From: Actinospica acidithermotolerans
GTDB lineage: Bacteria; Actinomycetota; Actinomycetes; Streptomycetales; Catenulisporaceae
Direction of reading: 5' to 3'
DNA: 41,593 bases
Assembly: GCF_018139625.1 (NCBI RefSeq)
Contig: NZ_JAGSOH010000069.1
Location: forward strand, 1 to 41,593
The position numbers and the translations under genes are program-made. The notes under the pieces are model-generated. The model had not been told where the DNA came from. It did no database searches and saw only the letters and a program-made list of their open reading frames with translations. Below are positions 30,415 through 38,514 of the stretch, in pieces. Each line of letters begins with the position of its first letter. The first letter of the stretch is position 1.

Positions 30415-31887
30415 TCAGGTCAGCGCGGGCGCCTCGTCCGCCTGATCGCCGGTCAGCGGCGCCGGGGCCGACGCCACGTCAGGGGCCGCCCGGCGGCGCG
30501 CCGTCGGGATCAGCAGCGCGGCCAGCGCGGCGAAGACCGAGGCGCCCGCGAGCATCCAGAACACGTGCGTGTAGCCGGAGTCCTTCGGGATCGGGTTCGC
30601 GGCCGAGATGCCGGAGGCGAGCACGCTCGCCGCGACGCTGCTGCCGATCGCGCCGCCGATCGTGCGGATGTTGGCGTTCATGCCGCTGGCCACGCCGACC
30701 TGCGCGGCCGGGACGGACTGGACGACGATCGCGGACATGGACGCGAAGGCGAGGCCGATGCCGACGCCCAGCAGGCCGGAGGCCGTGTAGATCTCCCAGC
30801 CGCGCGCATGCCCGAGGGCGAGCGCGACGAAGCCGGGGACGCTGACGGCGCAGCCGAGCAGCAGGACGGCCTTGAGCCCGATCCGGCGGGCCAGCGGCGC
30901 GGCCGCGATGCCGAGCAGGAACATGCCGACCGTCATCGGAAGCAGGTAGACGCCGGACTGCGTGATGCTGGCGCTCAGGCCGTAGCCGGCGACCGACTTC
31001 GAGGTCTGCACGAGCTGCGGCAGGAAGGTCATGACGGCGTACATGCCGACGCCGAACAGCAGCGCGACGAGGTTCGTGGTCCACACGGCCGGCATGCGCA
31101 TCATGCGCATGTCGATCAGCGGCTGGCTGGAGCGGAGCTCGGTCCAGATCCACAGCGGCAGGCAGATTGCGGCTCCGGCGAACAGGGCGAGCACCTTGGT
31201 GGAGCCCCAGCCCCAGGTCGGGCCCTCGCTGACGCCGAGCAGCAGCATCACCAGCCAGGCCGAGAGCAGGCCGGCGGCGCCCCAGCTGATCCTGCCGGGC
31301 GTGCGCACCGGTGACTCGGGCACCCACAGCCAGCAGGCGACGGTGGCGATCGCGGTGAGGACCATCGGGATCCAGAACAGCCAGTGGTAGTCCAGGTGCG
31401 TCACGATCGGGCCCGCCACGAGCAGGCCGACGCCGCCGCCGACGGCCGTGGTGGCCGAGCCGAGGCCGATCGCCGAGTTCACCTTCGAGGCCGGGAACTC
31501 GTCGCGGATGATGCCGAAGGACAGCGGCAGCAGGCCGCCGCCGAGGCCCTGGATAGCGCGGGCCAGGATCATCAGGCCGACGGAGTGCGAGACGGCCGCG
31601 ACGCCCGAGCCGACGGTGAGTGCAAGGAGCGTGATGACGAGCATCCGCTCCTTGCCCACCTTGTCGCCGATCCGGCCGAGGATCGGGGTGGCGACGGAGG
31701 CGGCCAGCAGATAGGCCGTCATCAGCCAGGTCGCGGTGTCCTGAGTCGTGTGCAGGTCCACGATGAGCGTGGACAGGACCGGAGCGACGAGCGATTGAAG
31801 CACGGAGTACGCGGCGATGCCGACCAGCAGGACCGCGAATATGACGTTGTAGTGCGGACGCGTGATGTCCGCCGGGCGTCTGGGCAT
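30415..31887 (-). CDS. MFS efflux transporter, EmrB/QacA-like 14-TM family
   Basis: A 490-residue transporter with about 14 helices. LIVDLHTTQDTATWLMTAYLL lies in the first extracellular loop and TM2. GRIGDKVGKERMLV is motif A. ILARAIQGLGGGLLPLSFG is the motif B region with the functional Arg, and AIGLGSATTAVGGGVGLLVAGP is the antiporter motif C. It should export a toxic or signalling compound by proton exchange. GGAG lies about 9 nt before the ATG. The TetR gene lies 93 bp upstream on the same strand, with a palindrome between them, the usual arrangement for a repressor and its pump. Confidence 0.9.
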   Translation of the reverse strand: MPRRPADITRPHYNVIFAVLLVGIAAYSVLQSLVAPVLSTLIVDLHTTQDTATWLMTAYLLAASVATPILGRIGDKVGKERMLVITLLALTVGSGVAAVSHSVGLMILARAIQGLGGGLLPLSFGIIRDEFPASKVNSAIGLGSATTAVGGGVGLLVAGPIVTHLDYHWLFWIPMVLTAIATVACWLWVPESPVRTPGRISWGAAGLLSAWLVMLLLGVSEGPTWGWGSTKVLALFAGAAICLPLWIWTELRSSQPLIDMRMMRMPAVWTTNLVALLFGVGMYAVMTFLPQLVQTSKSVAGYGLSASITQSGVYLLPMTVGMFLLGIAAAPLARRIGLKAVLLLGCAVSVPGFVALALGHARGWEIYTASGLLGVGIGLAFASMSAIVVQSVPAAQVGVASGMNANIRTIGGAIGSSVAASVLASGISAANPIPKDSGYTHVFWMLAGASVFAALAALLIPTARRRAAPDVASAPAPLTGDQADEAPALT

Positions 31888-31943
31888 GGCGCAGGGCTCC
31901 AGCTCGGTGGGGTGGGGGCGGGCTGCGGACGACAGTGTCCTAC

Positions 31944-31953
31944 GGTGATCACC
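31944..31953. promoter_or_regulatory. Possible TetR operator before the MFS gene
   Basis: GGTGATCACC is a perfect 10-bp palindrome in the likely promoter spacer. An 8-bp palindrome TACCGGTA adjoins at 31955-31962. One or both may bind the TetR protein encoded next to it. Confidence 0.45.
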
Positions 31954-31980
31954 ATACCGGTAAGTGGCGCAGTGCGACAG

Positions 31981-32613
31981 TTACTCCGGAGCGTCCGCTG
32001 CCGCGAACCCGATGCGCGCGGCGGCCCTGATCGTGTCCTGAAGCGACAGGCCGGGCTCCCCGGGCAGCCGGGCCAGGTAGTGCCGCATCCCCTGGTGCAT
32101 CGCGGCCAGCAGCATCGAGGACTTCACCCGCATCCGCAGATCGCCGGGCTCGCGGCCGAAGCGCTCGGCCAGCACGGCGGCGAGCGGCGCGACGGCCTCG
32201 GCGTAGCAGCGCACCCACACGGCGTCGAGCGTCGGCTCCGTGCAGGTCAGCCGCAGCAGATCGAGGACCAGCAGCAGGCGCGTGGTGGAGGTGTCGCTGA
32301 ACCAGCTCGTGTCGTCGGCGGCCTCGACCAGCGGCCGATCGCCCGGCCAGGCGCGCACGGAGGCGGTGAACCGGTCGAGCCCGAAGGACAGCAGCGGCGC
32401 GGCGCACGCCTCCTTGCTGGGGAAGTACCGCCACAGCGTGCGCGTCGAGATGCCCGCGGCCTCGGCGATCTGCCCGGCGGAGGTGGCGTCCAGGCCGTGC
32501 TCGGTGAACAGGCGGACCGCCGCCATCGCGATCTCCAGCCGGATCTCGTCCTTGCGCGACTCGCTCAGCGGCGGCCTCCCGCCGCGCCGCGCCGGCGCCG
32601 CCGTGTCCGTCAT
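31981..32613 (-). CDS. TetR family transcriptional regulator
   Basis: A 210-residue regulator. The DNA-binding domain reads IRLEIAMAAVRLFTEHGLDA, then SAGQIAEAAGISTRTLWRYF and PSKEAC. The remainder is the helical ligand-binding domain. A frame opening at 32658 adds 15 residues, but ATG 32613 (MTDTAAPARRGGRPP) has GGAAGG about 9 nt upstream and is a usual TetR N-terminus. It probably represses the MFS gene just downstream and perhaps itself, responding to the pump's substrate. It is divergent from the second GH92 gene. Confidence 0.9.
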   Translation of the reverse strand: MTDTAAPARRGGRPPLSESRKDEIRLEIAMAAVRLFTEHGLDATSAGQIAEAAGISTRTLWRYFPSKEACAAPLLSFGLDRFTASVRAWPGDRPLVEAADDTSWFSDTSTTRLLLVLDLLRLTCTEPTLDAVWVRCYAEAVAPLAAVLAERFGREPGDLRMRVKSSMLLAAMHQGMRHYLARLPGEPGLSLQDTIRAAARIGFAAADAPE

Positions 32614-32724
32614 CCGTGCCGCCTTCCGTGCTTGGCCGTATGTCCATCTTAGTGGCACTCCCTGCCGTGAACCGGGCCGCGCGCGCGGGAGCCGGTCCCC
32701 GGTGTCCGCTCCGTGAGCCGAGCC

Positions 32725-32753
32725 TTGTGCCCTGAGCGATCGTCAGATACAAC
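32725..32753 (+). promoter_or_regulatory. Promoter of the second GH92 gene
   Basis: TTGTGC (32725-32730), 17-bp spacer, TACAAC (32748-32753); start near 32760. The LacI-type operator follows at 32767. Confidence 0.5.
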
Positions 32754-32766
32754 CCAGTGGAAGCCA

Positions 32767-32780
32767 TGACAACGTAGTCA
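32767..32780. promoter_or_regulatory. LacI-type operator before GH92 gene 2
   Basis: TGACAACGTAGTCA: palindromic apart from one position (TGACAACGTTGTCA would be perfect), with flanking A and T extending the arms. It shares TGACAACGT-x-GTC with the site at the first GH92 gene and lies at about +7 to +20. Confidence 0.65.
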
Positions 32781-32794
32781 TTTTGGAGGCGGCC

Positions 32795-35700
32795 TTGCGT
32801 CAGCCCACGACGGGTCCCCGAATCCGAACACTCATCGCAGCGACCTGTATCGGCCTGCTCGGCGTCGCGGCCGCGCCGGCGCAGGCCGCGCAGGCGCCGA
32901 CCGCGAACCTCGTCGGCGACCCCGCGTCGCTGGTCGACCCCTTGATCGGCACCGGTTCCGGCGGCGCGACCGTCGGCCAGGTCGACACGTATCCCGGCGC
33001 GACGGCGCCGTTCGGCATGCTGAGCTTCAGCCCCGACACACCCTCGCGGCCGGATGGCGGCGGATACGACTACGCCGACTCCTCGACGCTGGGGTTCAGC
33101 CTGACCCACATGTCGGGCCCCGGATGCGGCGCGTTCGGCGACTTCCCGATCCTGCCGACCGTCGGCTCCATCGGCGCCGACCCGATCTCGACGACCGACT
33201 CCTTCTCGCACAGCTCGGAGAGCGCGAAGCCCGGCTCGTACGACGTTACGCTCAACCCCGCCACCTCGTCGGCGATCAAGGCGAATCTGGCCGCGACCGA
33301 GCGGACCGGCATCGCGCAGCTCGACTACCCGGCGAGCACGTCCTCGAACGTGCTGTTCAAGATGGGCGACTCGGAGTCGGGCAACGTCTCGGCCGGCGTC
33401 TCCGTCCTCAACGACCACGAGGTCGCCGGCACCGAGACCGCGGGCCAGTTCTGCGGGTCGCCGACCACGTACCCGGTGTACTTCGTCGCCGACTTCGACC
33501 GCTCCTTCGCGCACTACGGCACCTGGCAGAACGCGCCCACCGGTGCGAACCTGTTCACCCAGCCGACCGGCGACCTCGCGTGGAGCTACCACGAGGTCAG
33601 CAGCGGCGGCAGCACCCCGACGATCGGCTCGACGACCACGTCGGACGGGACGAGCGCGGAGTCCTGGCAGCAGTCCGACGCCCTCGCGAACACCTGGATC
33701 CAGGCCACGCCCACCGGCATCACCCAGGGCGACGCCTACCAGGCGAGCGTCACGCTGTCCGGCAGCGGCGACGTGTTCCTGGACTTCTACAACGGCCAGC
33801 AGGACGTGGAGAGCAAGGCCGTCAACCTCACCTCGACCCCGGTCACGCTCACGATCGCCTCGACCGTGCCGACCGGCGGCATCAACACACCGCAGGTCCA
33901 GGTGCGCACCGCCGCCGAGGGCGCGGTGAACCTCGTAGCCTCGAATGTCTCACTGCGCCAGGAATCCGTCGTGACGACGGCCGGCACCTCGACGCCGGCG
34001 AGCACCTCGGGCCTGCAGTCCGGCGCGTACGTCAGCTTCGACACTACGACCCACAGCCAGGTGACGATGAAGGTCGCCATCTCGTACGTCAGCCAGGCGG
34101 ACGCGCAGGCCAACCTCGAGGCCGAGGACAGCGGCTGGAGCGAGAGCCAAGTGGCTCAGAGCACGTACAGACAGTGGAACCAGATGCTGAGCAAGATTCT
34201 GATCGGCGGCGGCACGAGCGCGCAGCAGACCGAGTTCTACACAGCGCTCTACCACGCCTTGGTCGAACCGAGCATCTTCTCGGACACCAACGGAAGCTAC
34301 ATCGGATACGACGACACCGTGCATCGCACGTCCCACGGCCAGGTCCAATACGCGAACTTCTCCGGCTGGGACATCGATAGATCAGAAGTGCAGCTCCTGG
34401 CGCTCCTGGCACCCGAGCAGACGAGTCAGATGGTCACCTCGCTGCTCAACGACCAGTCTCAGGGCGGCTGGCTTCCGAAGTGGGGCTTCGCGAACGACTA
34501 CACGCAGGTCATGAACGGCGACGCGGCCGACGAGATCATCGCCGAGGCTTACTCGTTCGGCGCACGAGACTTCGACACCAAGGCGGCGCTCGCCGCGATG
34601 GTCAAGGGCGCCTCGACCACGCCGACGAGCAGCGAACTCGGCCAGGGCTTCTACGTCGAACGGCCGCAGCTGTCCGACTACGAATCGCTCGGCTACGTCC
34701 CGAACACCCAGGAGAGCGACCTGTCCCCGGAGGACAACGGCGCCTCCGAGACCCTCGAATACGCGACCGCCGACTTCGCGATCTCGCAACTCGCCGGCGA
34801 GCTCGGCCAGACCTCGACCGCGCAGACGTACCTGGCGCGCTCGCAGAACTGGACGAACGTCTTCAACACCGACACCGGCTACATCCAGCCGCGCGACGGT
34901 TCGGGCCAGTTCCCGGAGTTCGGCCCGACCACCGACGGCATGGGCAGCTTCGGCCAGTCCGGATTCCAGGAGGGCGACGCGGCGCAGTACACGTGGATGA
35001 TCCCCCAGAACGTCGGCGGCCTGATCTCGGCGATGGGCGGTGACTCGGCGGCGATCTCGCGGCTGGACACCTTCTTCGAGCAGACCAACGCGGGCCCGAA
35101 CGCGCCGTACTATTGGGCCGGCAACGAGCCCTCGCTCGGCACGCCGTGGATCTACGACTACGCGGGAGCGCCGTACAAGACCGAGTCGACCGTGCACGAG
35201 CTGCTCGACACCGTCTACTCGGACACGCCCGGCGGCGAGCCCGGAAACGACGACCTCGGCGCGATGAGCTCGTGGTACGTCTGGTCCGCGCTCGGCATGT
35301 ACCCCGAGACCCCCGGCACCTCAGTGCTCGATCTCGGGGCGCCGATCTTCCCGAAGGCCGTGATCAGCCTCGACGGCGGCCAGCACATCGCCATGAACGC
35401 GCCCGGCGCGTCGACGAGCACGTATGTCAGCGGCCTCAAGGTCAACGGTAGGGAGTACTCGAAGGTCTGGCTCTCCGGGCTCTCGTCGTCGCTGCAGCTC
35501 GACTACGCGATGACCGGCACGGCGGACGAGACCTGGGGCGCCGCTGCGGCCGACGCGCCGCCGTCGTACTCCTCGGGGACGCTCGCTTTCCCGCCGGGAC
35601 GCAAGCCCACGATCCTCGTGCCGTCCGGCGCGAACCTGCTCGGCGACACCCCGACCGGCCAGCTGAACTGGCAGGGCCCGGTGGAGAACGGAGTCGGCTC

Positions 35701-36067
35701 GGTGCCCGGAACCATCACCCCGACGACCACGTCGTCGGGTGCCAGCGCCGTCGAATGGACCGAGACGAACGCGGATCCGAACACCTGGATCTGGGTCGAT
35801 CCCGCGTCCCAGCTGCCGGCCGGCCAGTACTACCAGGGTTCGATCACGCTCCAGGGGACGGGCGACGTCTACCTGGACTTCTGGAACGGGCAGCAGGACC
35901 TGGTCAGCGAGACGGTCGAGCTGGGCGGCACACCCCAGACGATCACCGTCCAGGGTGAGGTGCCCGGCGCCGCGGACACGCACCTGCAGGTGCGCACCGC
36001 GGGCTCCGGACCGGTCGACCTCTACGCCAGCGACGCGTCGATCCAGGCGCTGACGGCGCAGCAGTGA
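32795..36067 (+). CDS. Secreted GH92 alpha-mannosidase with inserted and C-terminal binding-like modules
   Basis: A 1090-residue exported enzyme. After a signal peptide (TLIAATCIGLLGVAAAPAQA) comes the GH92 N-terminal region with VGQVDTYPGATAPFGM. Residues ~251-396 are an inserted module that the first GH92 lacks. The catalytic domain follows, with Glu726 in GFQEGDAAQYTWMIPQ as likely acid, YYWAGNEPSLGTPW, and Asp819/Asp820 in PGNDDLGAMSSWYVW. Residues 946-1090 are a second copy of the module (GDVYLDFWNGQQDL against GDVFLDFYNGQQDV). The TTG at 32795 has GGAGG 5 nt upstream; a TTG at 32783 is in frame but overlaps no ribosome site. Control by the LacI-type operator is inferred. A terminator follows. 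Confidence 0.9.
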   Translation: MRQPTTGPRIRTLIAATCIGLLGVAAAPAQAAQAPTANLVGDPASLVDPLIGTGSGGATVGQVDTYPGATAPFGMLSFSPDTPSRPDGGGYDYADSSTLGFSLTHMSGPGCGAFGDFPILPTVGSIGADPISTTDSFSHSSESAKPGSYDVTLNPATSSAIKANLAATERTGIAQLDYPASTSSNVLFKMGDSESGNVSAGVSVLNDHEVAGTETAGQFCGSPTTYPVYFVADFDRSFAHYGTWQNAPTGANLFTQPTGDLAWSYHEVSSGGSTPTIGSTTTSDGTSAESWQQSDALANTWIQATPTGITQGDAYQASVTLSGSGDVFLDFYNGQQDVESKAVNLTSTPVTLTIASTVPTGGINTPQVQVRTAAEGAVNLVASNVSLRQESVVTTAGTSTPASTSGLQSGAYVSFDTTTHSQVTMKVAISYVSQADAQANLEAEDSGWSESQVAQSTYRQWNQMLSKILIGGGTSAQQTEFYTALYHALVEPSIFSDTNGSYIGYDDTVHRTSHGQVQYANFSGWDIDRSEVQLLALLAPEQTSQMVTSLLNDQSQGGWLPKWGFANDYTQVMNGDAADEIIAEAYSFGARDFDTKAALAAMVKGASTTPTSSELGQGFYVERPQLSDYESLGYVPNTQESDLSPEDNGASETLEYATADFAISQLAGELGQTSTAQTYLARSQNWTNVFNTDTGYIQPRDGSGQFPEFGPTTDGMGSFGQSGFQEGDAAQYTWMIPQNVGGLISAMGGDSAAISRLDTFFEQTNAGPNAPYYWAGNEPSLGTPWIYDYAGAPYKTESTVHELLDTVYSDTPGGEPGNDDLGAMSSWYVWSALGMYPETPGTSVLDLGAPIFPKAVISLDGGQHIAMNAPGASTSTYVSGLKVNGREYSKVWLSGLSSSLQLDYAMTGTADETWGAAAADAPPSYSSGTLAFPPGRKPTILVPSGANLLGDTPTGQLNWQGPVENGVGSVPGTITPTTTSSGASAVEWTETNADPNTWIWVDPASQLPAGQYYQGSITLQGTGDVYLDFWNGQQDLVSETVELGGTPQTITVQGEVPGAADTHLQVRTAGSGPVDLYASDASIQALTAQQ
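33545..33982 (+). repeat. Module copy 1, inserted inside the GH92 N-terminal region
   Basis: About 146 codons, residues 251-396, from ANLFTQPTGDL to the end of the LVASNVSLRQ strand. It interrupts the region that in the first GH92 reads straight from FDRPFTASGTW to GGWLTFDT. Confidence 0.8.
35630..36064 (+). repeat. Module copy 2, C-terminal
   Basis: 145 codons, residues 946-1090, from ANLLGDTPTGQL to the end. It shares with copy 1 NTWI, the GDVxLDFxNGQQD core, VQVRTA/LQVRTA and VNLVAS/VDLYAS. Likely a beta-sandwich of carbohydrate-binding type; family not recognised. Confidence 0.8.
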
Positions 36068-36091
36068 CCCGGGCGCTGACGGCGCGGCAGT
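36046..36091 (+). repeat. Tandem duplication of the GH92 gene's last codons
   Basis: GGCGCTGACGGCGCAGCAGT (36046-36065) and GGCGCTGACGGCGCGGCAGT (36072-36091), one mismatch, period 26 bp; followed by TGA and TAG respectively. Confidence 0.7.
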
Positions 36092-36111
36092 AGCGAGGTC
36101 ACGGCGGTGTC

Positions 36112-36142
36112 GAGGCGGGTCCGGATCGTCCGGGCCCGCCTC
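36112..36142 (+). terminator. Strong hairpin terminator after GH92 gene 2
   Basis: GAGGCGGG-T-CCGGA, loop TCG, TCCGG-G-CCCGCCTC: a 14-bp stem with one G-U pair. No T-run, as is common in high-GC actinomycetes. Confidence 0.7.
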
Positions 36143-36157
36143 TCCCGCCGTACCCCC

Positions 36158-36186
36158 TTGTATATCTGATCGCCTTGAACTATTTT
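36158..36186 (+). promoter_or_regulatory. Promoter of the APC permease gene
   Basis: TTGTAT (36158-36163), 17-bp spacer, TATTTT (36181-36186); start near 36193. The TTGTATA word recurs at 38473-38479, downstream of the GntR gene. Confidence 0.6.
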
Positions 36187-36229
36187 CTCGGCACGACCTC
36201 CGACCCAACCGTCTCCCTGGGAGTCCGCC

Positions 36230-37687
36230 GTGTCCGAGACCATAACCTCCGAAAGATCCGCCAGCGAGCAACGCCTTCGCGGCGGCACGCTGGGCATGGT
36301 CGACATCGCCGCAGCGACCATGGCCAACATCGGCCCGGCGATGAGCTTCTTCTTCGGCTTCGGCTTCCTGGCCGTGACCGCGGGAGTCGCCTCGCCGCTG
36401 ACGATCCTCGCGGCGGGCGTCGCCGTCGCGTTCCTCGGCAACACGCTCGCGCAGTTCTCCAAGGCGCACCCGTCCGCGGGCAGCTTCATCACCTTCGTCG
36501 GCAAGACCTTCGGCCCGACCAGCGCCGTCACCACGGCTCTGCTCGCCGGACTCGGCTACATCATCGCGATGTCCTCGGTCATCGCCGTCTCCGGCGGCTT
36601 CCTGGAGACGACGCTGAACCACTACTTCGGCTGGAACGTGCCGTGGATCATCTGGACCCTGGTACTGACCGCGCTGGCCGTCGTGCTGATGATCCGCGGC
36701 GTGGCCGTCTCCACCAAGGTCGCGGGCTTCTTCTTCGGCATCGAGATGATCGTGCTCGTCGCGGTCTCCGTGATCGCGCTCGTCAAGCACTCCGGGCACC
36801 TGTCCTTCACGCCCTTCGAGCCGAGTCACATCACCAACGGCTTCAGCGGCCTCGCCGCGGGCTTCCCGCTCGCCGTCTACCTGTTCATCGGCTGGGAGAA
36901 CTCCGCCGCGCTCGCCGAGGAGACCGACAACCCGCGGCGCAACGTCGGCCGCGCCGTCTTCCTCTCGATCGGCATCATGTCGGTCAGCTACCTGCTCTTC
37001 TCCTACGCGACGCTGACCGGCTTCGGCTACGACGTCACCGCGGTCGGCAACTCCGCCGTCCCGTTCATCGACGTCGCGCAGGGCACGTTCGCGGTACTCG
37101 CCTTCTTCGCCTACCTCGCCGGCCTGACCTCGACCGTCGGCTCGCTCATCGCGGGGGTGAACTCGCAGGCCCGGCTGGTGTTCAACGCGGGCCGCGAGGG
37201 CCTGCTGCCCTCCGCGATCGGCGAGGTGCACCCCACCCGCCGCACGCCCACCAAGGCGATCATCACCTTCGTCGGCATCTCGCTGCTGATCATCGGCGGC
37301 TGGGGCCTCGGCCACATCCTCGGCGGCCACGCTGGCGGCTGGATGGACCCGATGAGCTTCTTCGCCGAGTCCTCGACCATGGGCACGATCCTGGTGCTGC
37401 TGGTGTACCTGGCCTCGAACATCGCGCTGCCGTTCTACTACCGGCGCTACCGGCCGAGCGAGTTCCACTGGGTACGGCACGCGCTGCTGCCCGCGATCGG
37501 CGCGGCCACGATCCTGGTGCCGCTGTACTACCTGGTCAAGCCCGGCCAATCCGATCCGTACGACTGGTTCCCGTATCTCGCGCTCGCCATCCTCGCCGTC
37601 TCGGTGGCGTACGCGGCGCTGCTCGTCCGCCGCGATCCTTCGCTCGGCGAGCGGGTCGGCTCGATCGTCGCGGACCACCATTCGTAG
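36230..37687 (+). CDS. APC family amino-acid permease
   Basis: A 485-residue transporter with about 12 helices of the LeuT fold. LRGGTLGMVDIAAATMANIGPAMS has the unwound TM1 region typical of the APC superfamily (GPAMSFFFGFGF). TM6 holds FPLAVYLFIGWENSAALAEET, which like other amino-acid transporters ends in the conserved Glu followed by NPRRNVGRA. It should import amino acids or amines by proton symport or exchange. The GTG at 36230 has GGGAG (36219-36223) 6 nt upstream. The GntR gene follows 9 bp on and probably controls it, as substrate-sensing GntR regulators often do. Confidence 0.9.
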   Translation: MSETITSERSASEQRLRGGTLGMVDIAAATMANIGPAMSFFFGFGFLAVTAGVASPLTILAAGVAVAFLGNTLAQFSKAHPSAGSFITFVGKTFGPTSAVTTALLAGLGYIIAMSSVIAVSGGFLETTLNHYFGWNVPWIIWTLVLTALAVVLMIRGVAVSTKVAGFFFGIEMIVLVAVSVIALVKHSGHLSFTPFEPSHITNGFSGLAAGFPLAVYLFIGWENSAALAEETDNPRRNVGRAVFLSIGIMSVSYLLFSYATLTGFGYDVTAVGNSAVPFIDVAQGTFAVLAFFAYLAGLTSTVGSLIAGVNSQARLVFNAGREGLLPSAIGEVHPTRRTPTKAIITFVGISLLIIGGWGLGHILGGHAGGWMDPMSFFAESSTMGTILVLLVYLASNIALPFYYRRYRPSEFHWVRHALLPAIGAATILVPLYYLVKPGQSDPYDWFPYLALAILAVSVAYAALLVRRDPSLGERVGSIVADHHS

Positions 37688-37690
37688 AGT
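37685..37690 (+). promoter_or_regulatory. -10 box of a leaderless promoter (GntR gene)
   Basis: TAGAGT begins with the permease stop codon and ends 6 nt before the GTG at 37697, so the regulator can be transcribed separately from the permease. Confidence 0.5.
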
Positions 37691-37696
37691 TGCGGC

Positions 37697-38392
37697 GTGG
37701 CGACGATGAACAAGACGGGCAAGTTCGGCCCCTACAGCACGACGGGGCACGCGCTCGCACTGCCGGGTCCCGGTGCGCAGAGCGGGGCCGAGCTCGTCCG
37801 TTCCCGGATCGCGCTGCACGTCGCGCTGGGCACGGCCCGCGCCGGCGACCGGCTTCCGGACGTGGGCGTGCTGGCCGAGCAGCTCGGCATCGGCGAGATG
37901 ACCGTCCGCCGCGCGCTGGAGGGCATGTGCCAGGACGGCCTGCTCGACCGGCGACGCGGCCGGACCGGCGGCACCTTCGTCTCGGCCGACTGGGCCACGG
38001 CCGCCGCCGCGCACCACGACCCGGCGGCCGCCGCGTCCATCGCGGGCTTCCTGCTCCTGCTCGAATGCGGCCTGGTCGCGCACGCGTCCGGCGAATTCGA
38101 GGCCGAACACCTCAAAGGCCTGCGCGAGGTGGCCGAGGCCCTCGACGCCAGCGCGGAGTCGGAGAGCCTGCTCGAACTGGAGACGCGCTTCCATCTGGAT
38201 CTCGCCGAAGCCCTCGGCGGACGCGGTATGCGCGAGGTGACGGCCGACCTCATCGGCAGGCTGTGCCTGTTGCGTCCATCGCCCGATCCGGAAGCGATCC
38301 GCAGCCAGAACCTCTGCCACTTCGACCTGCTCACGCATCTGGAGGCGGGCGCCACCGACGCGGCCGTGCGCGCGGTCAAGCAACACAGGTAG
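37697..38392 (+). CDS. GntR family regulator, FadR/FCD type
   Basis: A 231-residue regulator. The winged helix at residues ~30-95 has LVRSRIALHVALGTARAGDR, VGVLAEQLGIGEMTVRRALE and GLLDRRRGRTGGTFVS. The C-terminal ~130 residues are an all-helical FCD-like sensor with LELETRFHLDLAEALGGR and HFDLLTHLEAGATDAAVRAV, the normal end of that domain; such domains bind carboxylates or amino acids, often through a metal. It sits between an APC permease and a hydrolase. An inverted repeat at 38462-38484 downstream is a possible binding site. Confidence 0.9.
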   Translation: MATMNKTGKFGPYSTTGHALALPGPGAQSGAELVRSRIALHVALGTARAGDRLPDVGVLAEQLGIGEMTVRRALEGMCQDGLLDRRRGRTGGTFVSADWATAAAAHHDPAAAASIAGFLLLLECGLVAHASGEFEAEHLKGLREVAEALDASAESESLLELETRFHLDLAEALGGRGMREVTADLIGRLCLLRPSPDPEAIRSQNLCHFDLLTHLEAGATDAAVRAVKQHR

Positions 38393-38461
38393 GCCGGACA
38401 TCGCGCGGCGCCTGGCCCGCCGTTGCACCTGTCGCTGAGCACCACAGAAGGGAAAGCTGAT

Positions 38462-38484
38462 GTGTCTGGCATTTGTATAGACAC
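38462..38484. promoter_or_regulatory. Inverted repeat upstream of the hydrolase gene
   Basis: GTGTCT (38462-38467) and AGACAC (38479-38484), 11-bp spacing, containing GTATAGAC. It lies about 30 bp before the hydrolase start and just after the GntR gene, so it may be a GntR operator. Confidence 0.4.
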
Positions 38485-38514
38485 CAGAGCCTGAGCGGTA
38501 CCATACTTTGCGCC

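Noticed and set aside
35321-38428. Minus-strand open frame of 1035 codons across GH92 gene 2, the permease and GntR genes
   Set aside because: Its translation is Arg/Gly/Asp-rich without family motifs and runs opposite three well-supported genes; long shadow frames are expected in high-GC DNA.
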